Shown in pieces: positions 43,180 to 51,933 of a DNA stretch of 64,000 nt. Position 1 is the first letter of the stretch. The number at the start of each line of letters is the position of its first letter. The stretch covers positions 62,001-126,000 of the forward strand of contig PEAM01000009.1 in NCBI GenBank assembly GCA_002753565.1, in the 5' to 3' direction. Made by a program: the position numbers and the translations under genes. This DNA comes from Magnetococcales bacterium (GTDB lineage Bacteria > Pseudomonadota > Magnetococcia > Magnetococcales > JADFYX01). The notes beneath the pieces are model-generated. The model was given only the letters and a program-made list of their open reading frames with translations, was not told the DNA's origin and made no database searches.

Positions 43180-45584
43180 CGGGGCAGCTTTAGCTGCTGG
43201 CCATTACTTTGAAAAACAAGGGTACCATGCCGATCGGTACGCCAGAGGGTTGCCCCGGTTTGTTGCCACCGTTTAACCACCTGGGTACGGGGAAAGTGGT
43301 GCTGATTTCTAATGCCCACACTAAAAACAACCTGTTCAGGAGACAGGGCCTGAATAAAGGCCGGTGTGCTGGAGCTGTTGCTGCCGTGATGGGGGGCCAG
43401 GGTCAGGGTGACTTCAGGAAGGCTGTTACTGTCCACAAGCCACGCCTCACCAGCCGACTCTATATCTCCGGGAAACAGAAACCGATGGGCGCCGATCTGA
43501 TAGAGCAGCACCAGAGAGCGATCGTTGAGGTTCAAGCTCTCATCCCCCAACAGCGGGGGTAGCACTGCAACAGTAAGCGGCCCTTCTTGGTGTTGTTCTC
43601 CTTGAGTAAAGCGACGAACTGCCACCCCTGATTTTTCTGCCTCTTCAATCAGCAGGCGGTAGGAGTGGCGATCTTGTTCTTGGTTGGGAAAAAATCCCAA
43701 CCAAAGGTTTTTTACCTTAAAGTTGCGGATCAACTGCTGGGCGCCTGCCATATGGTCCCTCTGGGGATGGCTGATGCTAATACGTTGAATGGTATCCACA
43801 CCATAGTGCCAAAGATAGGCGGAGATAGTCGCCTCTCCGATGTTAAAACGGGGCGTAACCGTTCCACCAGCATCCACAACCGACCACTCCCCCTGAGGAG
43901 AGCGCAACACCACCGATTGCGCCTGTCCAACATCTAAAATGGCCAGATGCAACCAACCCGCCGGAGCGGGTGCAGGTTTAGGCAGCCAAAGGGCGCCGAT
44001 GGCCAACAGTGTGACAGCCACGCTGCCCACTCTGTTTTTAACCAGAGCGGCCCACAACAGGCCCACTAAAAACAGCCCCAAACCAAGCAGAGAAGGACCC
44101 GCTGTCCGCTGCCAGGCTCCCGGCTGTTGAGCAAGCCACTCCACCCAAACATGAAGCCAATCCAGACTCCAGCTCATGCCATTGAGCAGCCAAAGTCCTG
44201 TTTCCGGGTGAACCTCTCGACCTATAAGAGAGAGCACCCCAAGGGGGGCACTGATGAGGGTAACCCAAGGAACAGCCAGGAGGTTCCCTAACAATCCATA
44301 GGGTGTCAAACGGTGAAAATGGTACATAACCAGCGGTACCATCACCAGCTGCATAAACAGGGTAACCACCAGTAATCCGATACCTCTACCTCTCCAACCA
44401 TGCAGACCGGCCAACCAGGGGGATAGATAGAGAAGGGCCGCCACCGCCAGAAAAGAGAGTTGAAAACCGGCGCTGAACAGATCGTTGGGTCGCCACACTA
44501 ACAAGAGGATGGCCGCCAGGGTTAACGACCGCCAGCCGCTTCGGTTGCGTCCCCAAGCCACTGAAAGCAGATAGAGCGAAAGCATCACAGCTGCCCGCTG
44601 GGTAGAGAGAGACCAACCAGCCAGTGAGCCATACATAAACAGGGGAATCAGGGCGAGGAGGGCGGCGAGACGTTTGCTGTCATGGGGAAGAGAGAGAGCA
44701 GGGATCAGGGTGATGAGAAGCCGGAGGATAAAAAAACTCCACCCTGCCACCAATCCCAGATGTAACCCAGAGATGGCAAGCAGATGAAACGTACCAGAAA
44801 CGGTTAAAGATTCTTGGGTTGTTGCCAGAAGGCGTCCCCTTTTTCCCACCAACAGCGCCTCGACCAGCCCTTGGGTTTGGGGGGGGACATACTGGGTAAT
44901 CCAGTCGGATAGGTGCTGTCGGTAGCGGTTCCAGAAAAAACGATCAGTAGTGGAGACCACCTGCACCGGATCTTTGGCGTATCCGGTCGCCACCACCCCT
45001 TTTTCAAACAGAAAACGGGCATAATCAAACGAGCCGGGAACGTAACCGGAACGGATGGGAAACAGCTTGACTTGCAGGGCAATTCTATCACCCGGCAGAG
45101 CAGCCACCCTTTTTTTATAGGCGACAATCTGCACCAACCCTGCCGCCTGCCACTTGATTTCATCTATGCGACCCTGGGCCACCCAAAGCCGGGTAGAGCC
45201 GAAGCGATCTTCTCGTTCGTACACAACTCCTTTGAATAGGTAGGATTTTTTTTTGGTCAGATAGAGACTATCGGCTATCTCATGCAGACCGGGTTGCTGA
45301 GCGTGGAGAGGTTCCAGCCGGCTCTGTTGCCAGAGCGTCGCAGCCACAGCCAACACCACCCCCAAGAGAAGAGATGAAAGCGACCTGGCCAAAGAAGAGT
45401 CTTCCCGCCCCTTAAGCCAGAGTGACCAAAGTATCAGAGCAAGCAAGCTGCCACAGAGAATAAACCGCTCAAATCCATTCTCGCCCGAGCGGGCCAGGAG
45501 GGTCAGAACCATGGCCACTAGGCAGAGCGTGGTACCCGAAGGGGCCGTCCAAGGTGGGCGTGAGAGGTTAAGAGTCTGTTTCAT
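43176..45584 (-). CDS. comEC: ComEC/Rec2 DNA-uptake channel protein
   Basis: An 802-residue membrane protein thought to carry single-stranded DNA across the inner membrane in natural transformation. The N-terminal OB-like DUF4131 region lies at about 60-190, followed by the competence domain with many membrane segments (about 230-520; HLLAISGLHLGLVAGW is the signature). The C-terminal metallo-beta-lactamase-like domain (about 535-800) has SHPQRDHMAGAQQLI, where the usual HxDxDH motif appears as HPQRDH, and LTLAPHHGSNSSST. Other competence genes are not in the window. Confidence 0.92.
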   Translation of the reverse strand: MKQTLNLSRPPWTAPSGTTLCLVAMVLTLLARSGENGFERFILCGSLLALILWSLWLKGREDSSLARSLSSLLLGVVLAVAATLWQQSRLEPLHAQQPGLHEIADSLYLTKKKSYLFKGVVYEREDRFGSTRLWVAQGRIDEIKWQAAGLVQIVAYKKRVAALPGDRIALQVKLFPIRSGYVPGSFDYARFLFEKGVVATGYAKDPVQVVSTTDRFFWNRYRQHLSDWITQYVPPQTQGLVEALLVGKRGRLLATTQESLTVSGTFHLLAISGLHLGLVAGWSFFILRLLITLIPALSLPHDSKRLAALLALIPLFMYGSLAGWSLSTQRAAVMLSLYLLSVAWGRNRSGWRSLTLAAILLLVWRPNDLFSAGFQLSFLAVAALLYLSPWLAGLHGWRGRGIGLLVVTLFMQLVMVPLVMYHFHRLTPYGLLGNLLAVPWVTLISAPLGVLSLIGREVHPETGLWLLNGMSWSLDWLHVWVEWLAQQPGAWQRTAGPSLLGLGLFLVGLLWAALVKNRVGSVAVTLLAIGALWLPKPAPAPAGWLHLAILDVGQAQSVVLRSPQGEWSVVDAGGTVTPRFNIGEATISAYLWHYGVDTIQRISISHPQRDHMAGAQQLIRNFKVKNLWLGFFPNQEQDRHSYRLLIEEAEKSGVAVRRFTQGEQHQEGPLTVAVLPPLLGDESLNLNDRSLVLLYQIGAHRFLFPGDIESAGEAWLVDSNSLPEVTLTLAPHHGSNSSSTPAFIQALSPEQVVFSVGIRNQHHFPRTQVVKRWQQTGATLWRTDRHGTLVFQSNGQQLKLPR

Positions 45585-45817
45585 CCGGTGCAGAGCGTAC
45601 CAAGCCGGTCAAGTGATTAAAAGGGGAGGGTGGTAGAAATAACTGGTTATCGGTAGGTGGATTGTGTATCCTGCCCAAGATTACATCTGAACATATAATT
45701 ATTAATCATTATTAATCATACCTGTGCCAGCTCCATCTGCTTACTTGCATTAACTGCATCAGTGTGCTAGATTGGAGAGATATAGGATTTTTTTCAATCA
45801 ACGAAGGAGGTTTTGCA

Positions 45818-46084
45818 GTGGGTCATGTAAAAAAACCCTTGATTAGAAATCTTGTCCTTATTGTCTCCTGCGGTTTGATTATCGCTGGCATTACCATTCT
45901 AGGGATGAGTGATGTCGACGATCTCATCCGTGAAAACAGCCGTATGGGACCCATTATCGCCGCCTCACGCATTATTGTTCCCCTCTTTGGTGTCATGGGT
46001 GTTTTCTACCTGCTCAGTAATATCAGAAAATGTGAGGCGTGTGGAAAAGTCTTTTTTTGGCGTAAACGTCGCAAGAAAGAGTAG
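45818..46084 (+). CDS. Small two-helix membrane protein with CxxC
   Basis: An 88-residue protein. GTG 45818 is chosen because AAGGAGG lies 7 bases upstream; the longer frame from 45764 lacks this. Two hydrophobic segments (about 10-28 and 50-70) are followed by KCEACGKVFFWRKRRKKE, a CxxC pair with a strongly basic tail that could bind zinc or sit at the membrane surface. No family is recognised. It is monocistronic, followed by a terminator. The preceding 233 bases are AT-rich, with a short ATTATTAATC tandem. Confidence 0.65.
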   Translation: MGHVKKPLIRNLVLIVSCGLIIAGITILGMSDVDDLIRENSRMGPIIAASRIIVPLFGVMGVFYLLSNIRKCEACGKVFFWRKRRKKE

Positions 46085-46111
46085 CCCCAAGCCAACCCCA
46101 TTTTAACGACA

Positions 46112-46142
46112 CACCCGACCCTTTTTTTGGTCGGGTTTTTTG
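46112..46142 (+). terminator. Rho-independent terminator
   Basis: ACCCGACC, a CT7 loop, GGTCGGGT, then a T run interrupted once. It directly follows the small membrane protein gene. Confidence 0.88.
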
Positions 46143-46236
46143 TTTTTTTTCTTTTCGATTTTTTCTATGACAGCAGCCAAACCAATATCTTGCGCCATTC
46201 ATGCGCGCCTGACTGCCGTTTCCAGGTTAAAAAAAA

Positions 46237-46606
<370 letters not shown>

Positions 46607-46663
46607 TATCTTCATGCTGCTTAATGGTAAAAGGGGGTGAACCCTTTCGTGTATAGTTGTCGA

Positions 46664-47170
46664 TTAAAACCCTGCCGAAAGTACCGCTGCCAACCGTTCA
46701 GAGAGGCTCTCCAACGCTTCAGCACGAGAGCTGTTGCTGGTTGAAAGGCTGGAGCGATGAATATAGAAGGTAGACTCTCCCTGAACCTGGGGATAGAGCC
46801 GGTTGACCTTCTGCCCACTCAGTTTGGGTCTGGCCTTGATGGTAACGCTGTATTGATAGACCCGCCCATCCCGACTTTCGAGAATTTTTTCTTGTACGGG
46901 GGACTCCATCTCGATCCGCAAAACCGGACCCTCTTCACCCTCTGCTTGGGGTTGGCTGGATATTCCCAACCGATCCACCAGTTTATCTTTTAAAATCCGA
47001 GCCAGTAGGGGATAGTCACTCTGTCCCGGTCCTTCAATGATCAGGGTTACACCCGCCCAGGCCTGGGAACGCAGGGCCGGATCACCGGGAAACCGGTATC
47101 CGCAACCGGACAACTGGCTGGTAGCCAGGATTATCAGGACAACGAAAAAAAAGTTCAAACGGTTTATCAT
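46664..47170 (-). CDS. lptE: LPS-assembly lipoprotein LptE
   Basis: A 168-residue lipoprotein from ATG 47170. The signal peptide ends in lipobox LSGC (Cys22-23 region: SQLSGCGYRFPG). The CGYRF opening and the following beta strands (GVTLIIEGPG, YSVTIKARPKL) are typical of LptE, the plug that sits inside the LptD barrel and delivers LPS to the outer leaflet. The upstream frame to 47278 is not needed. Usual neighbours leuS and holA are absent; here a YfhO-like gene lies upstream and rnpB downstream. Confidence 0.82.
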   Translation of the reverse strand: MINRLNFFFVVLIILATSQLSGCGYRFPGDPALRSQAWAGVTLIIEGPGQSDYPLLARILKDKLVDRLGISSQPQAEGEEGPVLRIEMESPVQEKILESRDGRVYQYSVTIKARPKLSGQKVNRLYPQVQGESTFYIHRSSLSTSNSSRAEALESLSERLAAVLSAGF

Positions 47171-47295
47171 GGAATCCCCCGCGCTCCTGGGTATCGGAAA
47201 AAGGCGGTTGTTTTCAGGCCAGCCATACGAGGGGGTCAGTATATAGCAGCCTTGCGTAAAGTCCAGGCACTTTGGCAAGCCGTTGAACTTCCCCG

Positions 47296-49590
47296 CTACC
47301 GGGACGCATCTAACGGGTCGGGCTGTTTTTTCAAGCCGACCCAGGCCGAAACAGTAAAAAGAAACAGCAACACCCCCCCAGCCAGCAGGGAGACCTCCGC
47401 CCCTTGGGTAAGCTTGTCGGGTCGATAGTTGAAAACCACCTCCTGGTCGCCAGCAGGAAGGCAGACAGCCCGATAGTTGTAGTTGGCCCGAAAAACAGGG
47501 GTAGAGCGACCGGAAATCTCTGCCTTCCAGCCCGGTGCATGGGTATCGGAAAAGACCAGCAAAGCGGCCTTTTTACGCTGGGTTTTCAGGACAATCCGGT
47601 TGGGGCTGTCTTCTACAATGGTAACCTGACCCTCACCTGATAAGGTTGGATTGTCTGGGCAGGTGGGGTGGTGGTCCAGCATTACCGTACGCCCCATCCC
47701 ATCCAGCTGCCACCGCAACCAGCGCATCTGTTCAGCCTGCTCGGGTATAACCTGGACAGCCTCGGCAAAATAGGCTCTGGGTAGGGCTGTGGGGTTTTCC
47801 AAGACAACAAACGTCTCATCCAACCGGGCAACCACCCGATAGCGTTTTAGAGCCCACGCTGGCGGGGCGCCATCACCAGTCCCTTGTCTGCCGATTAAAT
47901 AGCGAACCGAACCTATATCGAAAAAGGCAAAAGGGAGGACGCCTCGGGTCATCTCTTCCTGAATATCCCGGATCCGTTGAGGCTGGGACGCTTCGTAGTT
48001 GAAAATGGTCGGTATGCCGTAGTTGACCAGTTGAGAGGGGTAGCGCAGGGCATTGGGAAAACTGTACACCCTAAAGGAGCTATGGTTAAGCTTCTCTTGG
48101 AAAAAGGCCACCAGCTCACTGTGGGTGGATGGGTCGAAAAATTCATGAAACCGCTCCGCTGGTGGGCCATCGGAACGGTCCCCCTGGTTGGCGACATAAT
48201 AGCCGACCATCAAGGCCAGGGCCAGAAGGGGGAAAAGCCCTGTTTTATTCTGCCGTACAAGCGAAATATGGCATAAAAGCAAGGCAGCCAAAGCCGTACC
48301 TGCCACCACCAGAGCCGACCAAAAGGTGGGTTTGAAAAAGACCCCTGCCAAGAGGATGATAAAGAGGGCCCCCCCCCATCGAACGGGGTAGTGTTTAAAC
48401 AAGGTGTTGATGGCGCTTTCAGGGACCTGCTTGCGATGCTGCAGGAGGGCATCGAACCCCATGGCGGTGAGAATCCCCAGAGCCAGCAACAGAGCAGGAA
48501 AAAACCGAAAACCAACCAGGGCCCCCTGATGAGGCGGAACCAGTCGGAGCAGATCAAAGAGGCCGAACGGGAAGATACACAAGGTGGCCAGGGCTGCCAT
48601 CAGCCAGGAAAAACGCCGCAACGGTTGGTTGGGGTGCCACTGAGCCATGAAGAGGAGAGGCACGTTGACCAGACCAATAAACAGCGAACCGGTCGAGGCA
48701 ACCAGGTTGGGCAGAAAAAGCTCTGGGATGCGAGAAAAAGCGCTGTAGTTGGTAGGAATCCAGTGGGCATGGCTGGTAAAACGGTGAGAGCCGACAATAT
48801 AGTCGGCCAAGGGGATAATCAATACCGCTGCCAGAGCCAACCCCAAACAGAGCATGACACTATTGGTGAAAAACCAACGCCCCACCTGCCGAATATTCCC
48901 CGGCAACTCCAGACGACCTTGGGTCAGGTGAAACAGCGTAAAGCCACCAAAAAAAATCAGGTTATAGACAAAATCACTGGGGCGGGCATTGAGGGCTTGC
49001 AGCCCAAACGCAGCCGCCCCCACTCCGATCCACAACAGCGGATTGCGACTCTGCTGGCTGCGCAGATAACAGAGGATGAGAAAGGGGAGCCAGAGATCGG
49101 TTCCGGTTAAGGTCAGGTCGTAGAGGTTCCAGACGTGGTAGCCGCTGTAAGTCCAGACCATAGCCCCCAACACAGCGGCATAAGGGGAGAGAGCCAGTTG
49201 ACGAGTCAGCAGATAAAAAAACAGCAGAAAGAAAAAAGTCTGCAAGCTCCCCAATAGTACCACGGTCTCCATGGGGGAGAGAAACTGGAGGAGTATCAGC
49301 CCAAAAAATCGCACCCCGGCAATGGCAAAAATATCGATACCACCCCCCTCAAATCGGTTCCATAAGGGGAGTTGATCATGTAACAAGGCATCTTTGACAG
49401 CCCACAACTTGGGAAAGCCTCGGTAGTTGTCATTGTTGAACAAAAATTGGGGGGTAAAAAGATCTGCAATCGGCTCGGGCCCCAGCAGAAAAAAGAGGGC
49501 GACCTGGAAAGCCGGTATCAGGAAGAGCAGAAAAAGCGGCAGGAGAGGACGAAAATTCACCTTCAACAACCCCCTATCAGACGTCAACAA
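47296..49590 (-). CDS. YfhO-like multi-spanning membrane protein
   Basis: A 764-residue protein with about a dozen hydrophobic segments over residues 1-480, a soluble part (about 490-720), and a final membrane helix near 735-755. The soluble part includes LPRAYFAEAVQVIPE and LLVFSDTHAPGWKAEISG, both typical of YfhO (PF09586). Family members are GT-C-like proteins tied to glycosylation of lipoteichoic acids in Firmicutes; the role in Gram-negatives is unclear. It lies 6 bases after the preceding small membrane protein gene, so the two are cotranscribed and may act in surface glycan modification. Confidence 0.8.
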   Translation of the reverse strand: MLTSDRGLLKVNFRPLLPLFLLFLIPAFQVALFFLLGPEPIADLFTPQFLFNNDNYRGFPKLWAVKDALLHDQLPLWNRFEGGGIDIFAIAGVRFFGLILLQFLSPMETVVLLGSLQTFFFLLFFYLLTRQLALSPYAAVLGAMVWTYSGYHVWNLYDLTLTGTDLWLPFLILCYLRSQQSRNPLLWIGVGAAAFGLQALNARPSDFVYNLIFFGGFTLFHLTQGRLELPGNIRQVGRWFFTNSVMLCLGLALAAVLIIPLADYIVGSHRFTSHAHWIPTNYSAFSRIPELFLPNLVASTGSLFIGLVNVPLLFMAQWHPNQPLRRFSWLMAALATLCIFPFGLFDLLRLVPPHQGALVGFRFFPALLLALGILTAMGFDALLQHRKQVPESAINTLFKHYPVRWGGALFIILLAGVFFKPTFWSALVVAGTALAALLLCHISLVRQNKTGLFPLLALALMVGYYVANQGDRSDGPPAERFHEFFDPSTHSELVAFFQEKLNHSSFRVYSFPNALRYPSQLVNYGIPTIFNYEASQPQRIRDIQEEMTRGVLPFAFFDIGSVRYLIGRQGTGDGAPPAWALKRYRVVARLDETFVVLENPTALPRAYFAEAVQVIPEQAEQMRWLRWQLDGMGRTVMLDHHPTCPDNPTLSGEGQVTIVEDSPNRIVLKTQRKKAALLVFSDTHAPGWKAEISGRSTPVFRANYNYRAVCLPAGDQEVVFNYRPDKLTQGAEVSLLAGGVLLFLFTVSAWVGLKKQPDPLDASR

Positions 49591-49596
49591 AAAAGG

Positions 49597-50058
49597 TTAA
49601 ATATCGGTCCACTGTTGCCAGGTATAGCTTTGAGAGAAGAGAAAGAGGAACCCCAGCTTGGTTATCCATTTGCTGCCGGGCTTGCGAAATACCTTAGCCT
49701 CTATTTGGTCCTGGGTATCACTCTGGGTCAAGAGCACCTCAAAACGGCCTGCTGGCAGTTTGGTTTCGGCAAAGCCATAGGTTTCCAGTCTTTGGGAGCA
49801 GCTGCTCCGGGGCTGTTGCTGGCACTGTTCATAAAACGCCAACTTAAACTGTGCCCGTATGGTATCGATAATCTGCACCCGCTCGACCTGATTTTGATGA
49901 TAGCGACGGGCGGCATTGGCAATTTGACCTATAATCAGGGCCAGGCAGAGGATGGCCAACAACAGACGCCCTTTGCGTTGTGTTGGCATCCACCCCCGAA
50001 CAAAATGCTTGATCTGTTCCTTACTGCCGAGGAAAAAAGAGGGGGGTTTAGGGTTCAC
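49597..50058 (-). CDS. Hypothetical single-pass membrane protein
   Basis: A 153-residue protein with one hydrophobic segment (about 30-50: GRLLLAILCLALIIGQI) and a periplasmic C-terminal part containing two nearby cysteines in EQCQQQPRSSCSQ. The topology is likely N-in. No domain is recognised. It sits 6 bases before the YfhO-like gene and is probably its partner. The 268-base divergent gap to its right (50059-50326) contains no gene that I can support. Confidence 0.6.
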   Translation of the reverse strand: MNPKPPSFFLGSKEQIKHFVRGWMPTQRKGRLLLAILCLALIIGQIANAARRYHQNQVERVQIIDTIRAQFKLAFYEQCQQQPRSSCSQRLETYGFAETKLPAGRFEVLLTQSDTQDQIEAKVFRKPGSKWITKLGFLFLFSQSYTWQQWTDI

Positions 50059-50326
50059 GTCGGTTTTCCACTTTCATCGGGGCCATTGCATTGAAAGGCA
50101 GGCTATCAGTTCTCCCCACGTCACACAACCGTAGTGACCCAAAAAAACCGAAGGATCTCTTGCCGGTTATCCTTTTTATGAGCCGGGATTTTCTCTATCT
50201 AAAGATCATGGGAATCTGCCGTAGAAGTTGGTATAGTTTTCGGATGAACAAAAAAGGGCGTCTGTTCCAGGATGGTGGGGGCGGCGCTGACTATCAAGCA
50301 ACCCCAGGTATGAGGCAGAACAGGCC

Positions 50327-51832
50327 ATGAGCCAATTGATTCCAGAGCAACTTTTCATCCTAGAGATGGCCAACAACCATATGGGAAGTGTTGAGCATGG
50401 TCTGCATGTGATTCGTACCTTTGCCGAAGTGTGCAAGCCCTTCCCTTTTCGGTTTGCCTTTAAAATGCAGTATAGACAACTGGACACCTTCATCCATCCC
50501 GACTACCGGGATAGGATGGATATTAAATATATCAAACGCTTCTCCGAAACCAGCCTCAGCCGGGAAGATACCCGCCGACTGGCCGATGAGATCAAAGCCC
50601 AGGGTTTTCTCGCCATCTGCACCCCCTTCGACCAGGACTCGGTAGCGTGTATTCTGGAGGATGGTTTTGATGTACTTAAAATTGCCAGCTGCTCCTTTAC
50701 CGACTGGCCCCTGTTGGAACGCATCGGCGCCTGTGATCTGCCGGTAATTGGCTCCACGGCTGGTATCGATAGGGAAAACATGGATAACGTCGTCAGCTTC
50801 ATGAAACATCGGGAGAAGGAGTTTGTCCTGATGCACTGTGTGGCGGAATATCCCACCCCCAATGAAAACCTGCAGCTCAACCAGATCGACTTTCTTAAAC
50901 AGCGCTATCCCGGTTTACGCATCGGCTACTCCACCCACGAGGAGCCATCCGAAACCGCAGCCGTCGGCATTGCCATCGGCAAAGGGTGTTCGCTTTTCGA
51001 GCGGCATGTTGCGGTGCCAACCGAGGTCCATGGCATCAACGGCTACTCCTCCACACCCGAGCAGGTTCGGGCCTGGCTGGAGGCGGCTCAAAAAGGCTAT
51101 GCGCTCTGTGGTCAGACCGAGGGTCGCATCGAGCCAACCCAAAAAGAGCGCGATAGCCTGATCTCCCTACGCCGAGGGGTGTTTGCCAAAAAGAAGATTG
51201 CCGCCGGTGATCGCATCCAAGATAGCGATGTCTTTATGGCCATTCCCACCCAAGAGCACCATGTCACAGCCAACGATTGGTCTAAATACAACCATTTTTA
51301 TGCCAGCCGAACCCTGCAGGCCGGAGAGCCGATTTTAACCACCAACACCCGCAGCGAGCAGGTGAGACAGCGGGTTTATGCAATTGCCCAACAGGTTAAA
51401 CAGCTCCTGAAAAAAGGCAACGTCATCCTTCCAGGAGAGGCCCAACTGGAGGTTTCCCACCACTACGGTATCGATCAGTTCGAATCCTTTGGCATCAGCA
51501 TGATTACTGTCGTCAACCGGAGATATTGCAAAAAGCTCATTGTGGTTCTGCCCGGTCAATCCCATCCAGAGCAGTACCACAAGCAAAAAGAGGAGACCTT
51601 TCATATTCTCCATGGTGTGTTGAACATCGCCTTGGATGGAGAGAGTAAAGAGCGTGGTCCCGGCAGTGTCATCACCATTGAGCCGGGGGTTAGACATGCT
51701 TTCGACAGTCAGGAGGGGTGTGTTTTTGAGGAAATCTCCTCCACCCACTATACCGACGACTCCTTCTATACCGATCCGGCAATAAGCCAAAACCCCAGCC
51801 GCAAAACCTTCATCTCCTTCTGGCTCTCCTGA
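50327..51832 (+). CDS. NeuB-family sugar-acid synthase with SAF and cupin domains
   Basis: A 501-residue three-domain protein. Residues 1-270 form the NeuB TIM barrel that condenses phosphoenolpyruvate with a sugar: FILEMANNHMGSVEHGLHVI at the start, KIASCSFTDWPLLERI, GSTAGIDRENM, MHCVAEYPTPNENLQLNQI and IGYSTHEEPS. Residues about 280-345 are an SAF/antifreeze-like domain (RRGVFAKKKIAAGDRI). Residues about 370-495 are a cupin-like domain with KQKEETFHILHGVLNIALDG and EPGVRHAF. The cupin is not part of ordinary NeuB, LegI or PseI. It may isomerise or epimerise the acceptor sugar. It opens the plus-strand glycan genes. Confidence 0.85.
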   Translation: MSQLIPEQLFILEMANNHMGSVEHGLHVIRTFAEVCKPFPFRFAFKMQYRQLDTFIHPDYRDRMDIKYIKRFSETSLSREDTRRLADEIKAQGFLAICTPFDQDSVACILEDGFDVLKIASCSFTDWPLLERIGACDLPVIGSTAGIDRENMDNVVSFMKHREKEFVLMHCVAEYPTPNENLQLNQIDFLKQRYPGLRIGYSTHEEPSETAAVGIAIGKGCSLFERHVAVPTEVHGINGYSSTPEQVRAWLEAAQKGYALCGQTEGRIEPTQKERDSLISLRRGVFAKKKIAAGDRIQDSDVFMAIPTQEHHVTANDWSKYNHFYASRTLQAGEPILTTNTRSEQVRQRVYAIAQQVKQLLKKGNVILPGEAQLEVSHHYGIDQFESFGISMITVVNRRYCKKLIVVLPGQSHPEQYHKQKEETFHILHGVLNIALDGESKERGPGSVITIEPGVRHAFDSQEGCVFEEISSTHYTDDSFYTDPAISQNPSRKTFISFWLS

Positions 51833-51933
51833 TGGGTGAGGGGGTTGAATTTTTCAACTTTACTAACGGCAGACCAGCCTGGTAACACAGCTCTTCTCCC
51901 TTTTTTTTGTCAGTCAAGGAGTGCCGCTTCACC

